Shown: positions 58,363 through 64,000 of the stretch, in pieces
Numbering within the stretch: the first letter of the stretch is position 1
Layout of the letters: every line of letters begins with the position of its first letter
Notes under the pieces: generated by a model
What the model was told of the DNA's origin: nothing
What the model saw: the letters and a program-made list of their open reading frames with translations, nothing else
Database searches by the model: none
DNA from: Ignelater luminosus
Lineage: Eukaryota > Arthropoda > Insecta > Coleoptera > Elateridae
Assembly: GCA_011009095.1 (NCBI GenBank)
Contig: VTPC01003380.1
Location: 96,916 to 160,915, forward strand
Length of the DNA stretch: 64,000 nt
Direction: 5' to 3'
Program-made: the position numbers and the translations under genes

Positions 58363-59197
58363 CTGTAATTAAACAGAACTTGTAAAATAACTTTTTACTT
58401 AACATCATGAATACTTACGGAATAAATAATCGTGATTTATGTAATCCCTTTAATGTTATTTTATCACCTTCTATTAATAAAGTACAACCTTCCCTAAGAC
58501 CCAGAACAGGTCCAGCACCGGACACTTCTTGAAATTGTAATATACGTTCTTCTCTAGTTTCACCTTTATGTGTTGAATCTGGATCTGGGTCTTGATAGTG
58601 TGGATTTATATTAAATGGTACTAATGCAATAGCTTCAAAACTCGGTGGATAAACGATTGGCATATCATTAGTTGTATGGATGCTTTTCGTGGCCACATTG
58701 GTTCCTGAAATAAAATATAAATATGAAAATAGAATAATACTCATATAGTGCTGTTAAGTGAATAATAACCTGCACTACTGCCAAGATAGGGGATTCCATC
58801 ATTCAAAACCCTTTTACGTATCACTTGCAATACTTTATTATCATACAGTTCTTTTAATAATTGGAATGTATTTCCACCACCCACAAAAAATGCTTCGGCC
58901 TTTTCTGCTGCCTCTACAGGATTCCCTTTATGTATTCCATTAACTTTATATCCCCATTTTGCAAAGACTTCCTCCACTTGGCGTAAATAACCATCATAGT
59001 CCTTGAGGGCATATGGGACAAATAAAATAGTTGACACATTATTTCTAGAATTTAAATATAATTAATATAGTTAGAAATTAATGTTAAAGTTAGTCTCACT
59101 TCTTAAATAAATTATTTATATCATCTTTGGCGTATTCTAAATATTCATAACCATGTACTTTAGAGGACGACAACAAAAGTACTTGACGAGCTGGCAT
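58302..59197 (-). CDS. Alpha-aspartyl dipeptidase (peptidase E, family S51), complete
   Basis: A cytosolic serine dipeptidase that hydrolyses dipeptides with N-terminal aspartate, as known for PepE and animal homologues. Four exons, 59100-59197, 58770-59044, 58419-58704 and 58302-58362, join in consistent phase to 239 residues, close to the bacterial length of about 230. [20 protein letters not shown] is the N-terminus (first strand). [12 protein letters not shown] and [13 protein letters not shown] are family signatures, GSSAGTN carries the nucleophile Ser123, [10 protein letters not shown] and [10 protein letters not shown] (His160, expected catalytic His) follow, and the tail ends [10 protein letters not shown]. 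All introns are GT-AG. The start is the first ATG of exon 1 and aligns with family N-termini. Apparently intact and single-copy in the window. Confidence 0.95.
58419..58704 (-). CDS. Dipeptidase exon 3 (catalytic His region)
   Basis: Acceptor ...attttatttcag before 58704 and donor gtaagt from 58418. Contains [20 protein letters not shown] and [20 protein letters not shown]. The donor overlaps a TAA stop in the same frame. Confidence 0.93.
58770..59044 (-). CDS. Dipeptidase exon 2 (up to the nucleophile Ser)
   Basis: Acceptor ...tttaaattctag before 59044, donor gttatt from 58769. Covers [17 protein letters not shown] to YLGSSAG; the glycine codon after the nucleophile elbow is split by the intron. 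Confidence 0.93.
59100..59197 (-). CDS. Dipeptidase exon 1
   Basis: ATG at 59195-59197, donor gtgaga from 59099. Encodes [20 protein letters not shown] and [13 protein letters not shown]; only 55 bp separate it from exon 2. Confidence 0.9.
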
Positions 59198-59818
59198 CGT
59201 GTTTCCTATACCTGGATATTAAGACCTAGATTAAAACACGAACTTAAAGTGATTTAAGAATATAAAAACTTGAAAATAATAAATTTTATCACAGTTATCA
59301 TTTATTATCAGTATAGAGGCGTCATCAGAACTTTCAGACCTAACCTCAATTTTTGTTTGATTTAAATTTCAAATGTTGTTGCTTCAAGAAGAGCTGTGTC
59401 GAGTATATTTACTTGAACTATTTCAACACACTTGTTAACAATATCAGATATTTTAATTCAGTTAGATTAAAATAAAATTAGAATATGTAGAATAAGATAC
59501 ACCAGTAAAGTATTTAATACCAGTACATCTCAACTGATGAATTTCTTTTCTTAGGAGTACGTACAAATTTTTAAAGCTTTGTTGTATCATTTTTCAATTT
59601 GTACACTTCATTTTAAAATGTCAATAATTTTTCAACTTGACATTTTATTCGCTACAAATCAAGTTCTTAATAACCACAGTAACAAAAACAACAATGTAAC
59701 TGCTTACACTTTAATATTCTTGCATTATTATATCTTATTACAGTATATTATAAATAACATGAATGATAATAAACCTCCATGTTTATGAAAACTGAATGAT
59801 TCAGCGAGACAGTTACTG
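59198..59818. other. Intergenic region between dipeptidase and Flacc
   Basis: Holds the dipeptidase promoter area and the Flacc 3' UTR. A minus-strand AATAAA (plus TTTATT 59644-59649) about 170 bases past the Flacc stop is a candidate polyadenylation signal. No other gene. Confidence 0.45.
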
Positions 59819-60697
59819 CTACAAGCTTCTTTCAAACAATTGTAATGCTTGCTTCAATAATTCTGGATCATGTCTTTTTGGTGCTTCTGCGTATGCATCT
59901 TTAATTGGTAAATTACATAAATGCCTTCTTATAGCCAAATCCCGCCTAGCAGATAATGCTCGCCTGTATGGTCCTGCACTTGCAAAAAGACTTTTTCGTA
60001 TTCCTTCTTTTTCTCTTAAAGCTACTTGAATTGCAGCCACTGGATGTGATATTTGTATTTCTTGAATTTCTTGTTCTGTATCAGGTGAATCTTTCTCGAT
60101 TTTGATATTTTCTTCTCTTTCCAATTTAATCTGCACATTAGTTTCCATGTTACCTCCATTACTACTTGTTTCATCTGGTTCTTGTTTAATTTCAATTTTA
60201 ATTTCAGTACTATCTTCACTTTTTTTATCCAAAATTGCACTTTTCAACGATTCTTCCGTATCTTCTTTCAATTTGGCTCGAGCATGTTCCTGTAAGATAT
60301 CTTTCACTAAATCTTCTCCTGCCATTTCAACTGATATTCCTAAATTAACTAAGATATTATGACTTTCCCATCGTCGTTTTGCAGAGCAAACAGGTTTTAC
60401 TCGAGGTCGTGATTCAGCAACTAAACTAGCCCAATCGACACCTAAAGCGTCTCCTAAACCTTTAACCCTTGTTTCTTCTTCCAACTCGTCTTCTGATATC
60501 TCTTCAAAATCTAAATCCATATTTTCATCTTCTATAGATTCTTCTTTTGTTAGCCTATTTGGAGTCCTATTGGGAGATTGCGATTTTTGTGAAGGGGGAG
60601 GCACGGATGGAGGTTGATTCTCTTGTACTTCTTTTTCTGATGATTTAGTAGCACTGTCTGCTGATAGATTTTCTTCCATTGGAGGTTCCGGTAAATC
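59819..60697 (-). CDS. Flacc: Flacc terminal exon with conserved C-terminal domain
   Basis: Acceptor ...aaatgatttttgcag before 60697; 292 codons and stop TAG at 59819-59821. Contains the conserved VDWASLV, ILVNLGISVEMAGEDLV and ALSARRDLAIRRHLCNLP blocks separated by an acidic, lysine-rich linker (EIKIEIKQEPDETSS; a possible sumoylation-type IKQE/IKLE repeat). Confidence 0.87.
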   Translation of the reverse strand, partial: DLPEPPMEENLSADSATKSSEKEVQENQPPSVPPPSQKSQSPNRTPNRLTKEESIEDENMDLDFEEISEDELEEETRVKGLGDALGVDWASLVAESRPRVKPVCSAKRRWESHNILVNLGISVEMAGEDLVKDILQEHARAKLKEDTEESLKSAILDKKSEDSTEIKIEIKQEPDETSSNGGNMETNVQIKLEREENIKIEKDSPDTEQEIQEIQISHPVAAIQVALREKEGIRKSLFASAGPYRRALSARRDLAIRRHLCNLPIKDAYAEAPKRHDPELLKQALQLFERSL

Positions 60698-63600
60698 CTG
60701 CAAAAATCATTTCAATACATTGATATAAATATTACAAGATTATATTAAATCTACAGTTTATTATAGGTAGAATTCCACAGGTGGTATCAGAAATTTGTTA
60801 CTTTAACAGCGTTCGAACAAAGACTATCATTTATTTTCATTCCATCTACATTAAGTGAAATGGTAATATATCTCTGTTTCATAGAATTTCTAGTGCTTTT
60901 TTTTGCTGTTATATTCAAGGTTATGTGGAAATTCATACATGTAACATTAGGCGAGTATAATCAGTATAAAATTATAAAAATTGTTAACATAAAACAATTT
61001 GAAAATGTGCAATACAAAATTTAATTAATTTGATTGTACATTAAAAAAATAATTATGCGAATTTAAATAGTAAATTTGATAAAAAAAGAAAATTTTTTAA
61101 GGTTAAAATGAAAATTTTAATTTACTACACCAATGGACTTCATATTTAGAAATATTTTAAGGTTATAGTTGACAAGCAATGTAGGAAACAGTAAGAAAAT
61201 AAAACCCTATAGATGACGAAGATAAAAATAATTCAGATTATATTATTATGACTACAAGAACGAATGTAATTAGAAACTTTGCTTAATGATAATAATAGCA
61301 AGAAGTATTTGAATAGAAAAAATTGTATAAAAACATCAAGAAAATAAAAATAAGCGTCTGTTGTATTCAGAACAATAAATTTTGTTTTGTTTACACTTTA
61401 TATTGTTGTATTGTAAAACATACTTCTTCTCTATTAAGAATCTCATCGGCATCATCACTGATCTCACTCAGATCATCTTCAAGAGGAGGTTCTTTCAGGC
61501 ATGGTTTCTTGACTTCCACCACGCTTTCCAAAGGTTGATCAGCTACTCTCTTGCCCAAAAGAGAATCCTTTTTAGGTTCCAATTCTTGATGTGAAGAATC
61601 ATTAGAATCTTGTTTCGGTAATTCTCTTTTATGTATGTCACCAACCTCATCTAAAAATTATTTTATTATAACAATGAAATCGTTTTTAAAACGTACACTA
61701 ACATACCATCACGATGAGATGCTGCACTTCTAGGCCGAGATCTATCCCTCCATTCTGGCCATCGCCTCCTATCGTCAGCAGGCCAACTATCAAGAGAACG
61801 ATTATAATGCCGCCATTCATCATCCAACTGTGAATGTTCGTGCTCTCTATTGTCCCAACCACCCCTAGCTTCCCAATCTAAAGGTCTTCTACCTCGATCC
61901 CACTCGTGCTCAGGATAGTCAACTGCTTCCCAATCTCTTCCTTTAAGTGATGGTGGTCTAGAATCTTCCCGGCCGTACCTTCGTTGATCCATTTCTCGGT
62001 CTCTTTCAACCACATCCCTTTCCTCTCGCACATCCCACATGTCTCTATGTGATCTTCGATCATCAGGATAATCTCTAGCATCTAAAGACAAGCGATCATC
62101 ACGGGAACTTTCATTATAACGATCTTCTAAATCTAAATATCGACGATCTTCATGTCTTGCTCTTTCATAAGGACTATCATAACTCTTCTCATCGTGGCGT
62201 CTTTCTGAATCTCTCAATCGTGACGACAAAGAAGGATAGTCACGATCTCTTTCACGATCCCTATCGGGATCACGATCATAACTTCTATCAGATCTATCAT
62301 AATTACGATCATACAAACGATCTGATCTATCTCTATCCATATGCTCCATTCTCTCTGAATCCCTATCCATACGTTCATGTCTATCAACAGACTTCCTCAC
62401 TCCACTGCGACTACGATCAGGAGTTCTATCTCTATGACTATCCCTTGTTCGATCTCTATCTGCTCTTTCCTTTTCAGCAGAGCGACCTCTTCGACCAGGT
62501 GGTATTCTATCAGCTGGTAAAGGCAGTAACCTTTCTACTCGATCACCGCTTGGTTTGTCAAGTCCACGATCTTCTCGATGATTCCGTTCTCGATTTCTAC
62601 GTTCTTCTTCTTTCTTTGCCAATTCTTTCAGCCGTTCACGTTCCCTTTGCCTCTCTTGACACCTCGCCAAAGCTTCTTCCCGTTCCTTTTCCCTTGCAGC
62701 TTCCCTTTCCTCTCGTGCAATCCTTCTTTCTCGATCTCTATCCCTGTCACGATCGCGGGAATCTCGTTTATCCTTTCGACCCTTATCACTGGAACGATCT
62801 TTAGCTCGTGATCTATCATAATCTTCTCGTTTATCTAGACGACGTTCGTCTTTACCTGCTGGAGAATTCTTACGACTGTTATCACGACGACTGCTTCCGC
62901 TACCGCTGCCACGTGAACGGCTGGGTGATAATTTTCTATCACGGGAATGTCGCGAATCTGGTGACTCTTTCCTTTTGGAATCTTTCGGTTGCTTTGATTC
63001 TCGTCTGGGGGACCTAAACATATTAAACAAACCAAGATTTTCAGTTTATGTTACAAAGCAAAAAAAAAGGTTTAAAATGCAACAGAAATTCTTCACACAC
63101 TGCAAGTTTGATTAAACAATAACTAAGAAAAAGAAACAAAGAGAAAGGTTTTTCTTCAGGTGCCCTGAAAAAGAGAACATATTGCAAATGGGAAAAGCGT
63201 TGCAATAGAAATTAAGAAAACAACCATAGAAATTAGAATTTAAAAGCAATGGCTGTGCCATTAGTCATGTTATGGTTAGAGGATTTACTATTTCGAAATT
63301 TTTTCTTTGAGATGTTACTTTTCTAACATTCATTTGCATTTCTGGGAAGACCTTGACCTAACTTAATCGGTTTCAAAATGAGAGTTCATCTTGGTGGTTC
63401 TTTTTTAGTTTTTGATTATCAAATTGGCCATGTTTATAAAAGTTACCAAATTGAACTTTTAGGTTAACCACCTGTCATTTAAATGTCAAGATTGTTAAGA
63501 GAAAAGTTATTATTACCAAAAATTTATGTTTAAACTATTCTCAATTCTTATTATGTATTTTTATTCTTAATTTTTATCCACAGTTAGGTTAGGTTTATTT

Positions 63601-63999
63601 GAAATTTTATGAAAAAAAAGTATTATATTAAAATGATTTCTGTTCAGTGACTTGAATTAATGAAGGGTTATCCACCTGACTTTGTTTTTACACAAGCAAA
63701 GCTTGCTCTGAATTCCATAATTCATTTATTTTAATAACAGATTCATTATGACAGTTAACTAACCTCCAAAATTACCATCAGTTGTCACTTTGACAACCAG
63801 AACGACAAAAAGAAAATAGAATTTTTTGATTTTCATCTATTGTGTGTAAAATAAAAGCTTCAATGTAGATGTTTTTTGTATTATCTTCATCATAATTTCT
63901 AATTTCTATGGTGTACATGGTTCTCATGCTATTATTATAGTAGTAATAAACACATTTTGCAGATTACTGAGTAAGTTATATCAAAGGCGAACTCTTACC
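59819..63999 (-). CDS. Flacc: Flacc/ZC3H13-like subunit of the m6A writer complex, 3' three exons
   Basis: Nuclear adaptor of the MACOM part of the m6A mRNA methyltransferase complex, known in Drosophila as Flacc/Xio and in vertebrates as ZC3H13. Exons 61707-63013, 61424-61650 and 59819-60697 join in phase to about 800 residues up to the stop. The first is an extreme Arg/Asp/Ser/Glu low-complexity tract (SRDRDRDRDRERRIAREE-type runs, then RDPDRDRERDRDYPS). The second is acidic, with EDDLSEISDDADEILNREE. The third has an acidic lead, then the conserved block GLGDALGVDWASLV, AKRRWESHNILVNLGISVEM and near the end GPYRRALSARRDLAIRRHLC, which match the ZC3H13 C-terminal region. The N-terminal part is beyond the window. 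No CCCH finger lies in the visible part. Confidence 0.82.
60698..61423 (-). other. Flacc: Flacc intron 2
   Basis: AT-rich intron of 726 bp with GT-AG ends; nothing else recognised. Confidence 0.6.
61424..61650 (-). CDS. Flacc: Flacc middle exon
   Basis: Acceptor ...aaataatttttag before 61650, donor gtatgt from 61423. Reads DEVGDIHKRELPKQDSNDSS, KKDSLLGKRVADQPLESVVE and PPLEDDLSEISDDADEI; ends on a codon boundary. Confidence 0.83.
61707..63013 (-). CDS. Flacc: Flacc RD/RS-rich exon
   Basis: Acceptor ...taatatgtttag before 63013, donor gtatgt from 61706. The frame starts in the third base of a split codon, so the in-frame ATGs at 63022-63030 belong to the intron and are not the start. About 435 codons dominated by R, D, S, E; a long antisense open frame (62157-62804) is only its shadow. 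Confidence 0.85.
63014..63998 (-). other. Flacc: Flacc intron reaching the window edge
   Basis: The last bases of the window on the minus strand are AG then GTAAGAG, a strong donor with the exon ending at 63999. The AG left by that exon plus the G opening the next exon makes an AGG Arg codon in the frame used downstream. No other gene is seen in the intron. Confidence 0.6.
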
Positions 64000-64000
64000 T

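Noticed and set aside
62157..62804. 215-codon plus-strand ORF, His/Tyr/Leu rich
   Set aside because: It is the antisense shadow of the Arg/Asp-rich Flacc exon.

Overview
The window looks like a gene-sparse, AT-rich insect chromosome segment. The evidence is short GT-AG introns beside very long repeat-filled ones, a mixture of mariner, Tc1-like, piggyBac, BEL/Pao, Gypsy and several LINE families, and arthropod-type genes (SmydA-type SET/MYND protein, Flacc). A beetle or similar insect is plausible, but the sequence does not prove the order. Four protein-coding genes and one tRNA gene can be supported; most of the rest is decayed transposons and tandem repeats.

Layout. 1-5.3 kb: a mariner remnant, a LINE tail and unrecognised DNA. 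5.37-12.63 kb (+): the 3' three exons of an SLC16-like monocarboxylate transporter; its first intron holds an antisense tRNA-Pro and its second a satellite array with a nested dispersed repeat. 12.7-30.4 kb: a repeat desert with Gypsy, Tc1-like, SINE-like, BEL/Pao and LINE remnants and several minisatellites. 30.4-52.2 kb (-): a SET/MYND (SmydA-type) locus. Two homologous MYND-SET exons (51004-52160 and 40355-41501) lie upstream of one set of C-terminal exons (30822-31012 and 30436-30582). Both large exons end in the same splice phase, and the distal one has its own TATA/Inr. 53.7-57.6 kb: a GC-rich stretch with a 10-N gap, a piggyBac-like element with intact TTAA-flanked ends, and a LINE RNase H fragment. 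58.3-59.2 kb (-): a complete four-exon alpha-aspartyl dipeptidase. 59.8-64.0 kb (-): the 3' three exons of Flacc/ZC3H13, a subunit of the m6A writer complex, with the donor of a further upstream exon visible at the last bases of the window.

The most interesting structure is the SET/MYND locus. It reads best as alternative first exons, each coding a whole MYND-SET module and joined to a shared C-terminal tail, rather than as two ordinary tandem genes. The two modules differ at the AdoMet-binding NHSC motif, and the distal one carries a one-base homopolymer frameshift just before its donor. No operon-like or other functional coupling between the separate genes is evident.
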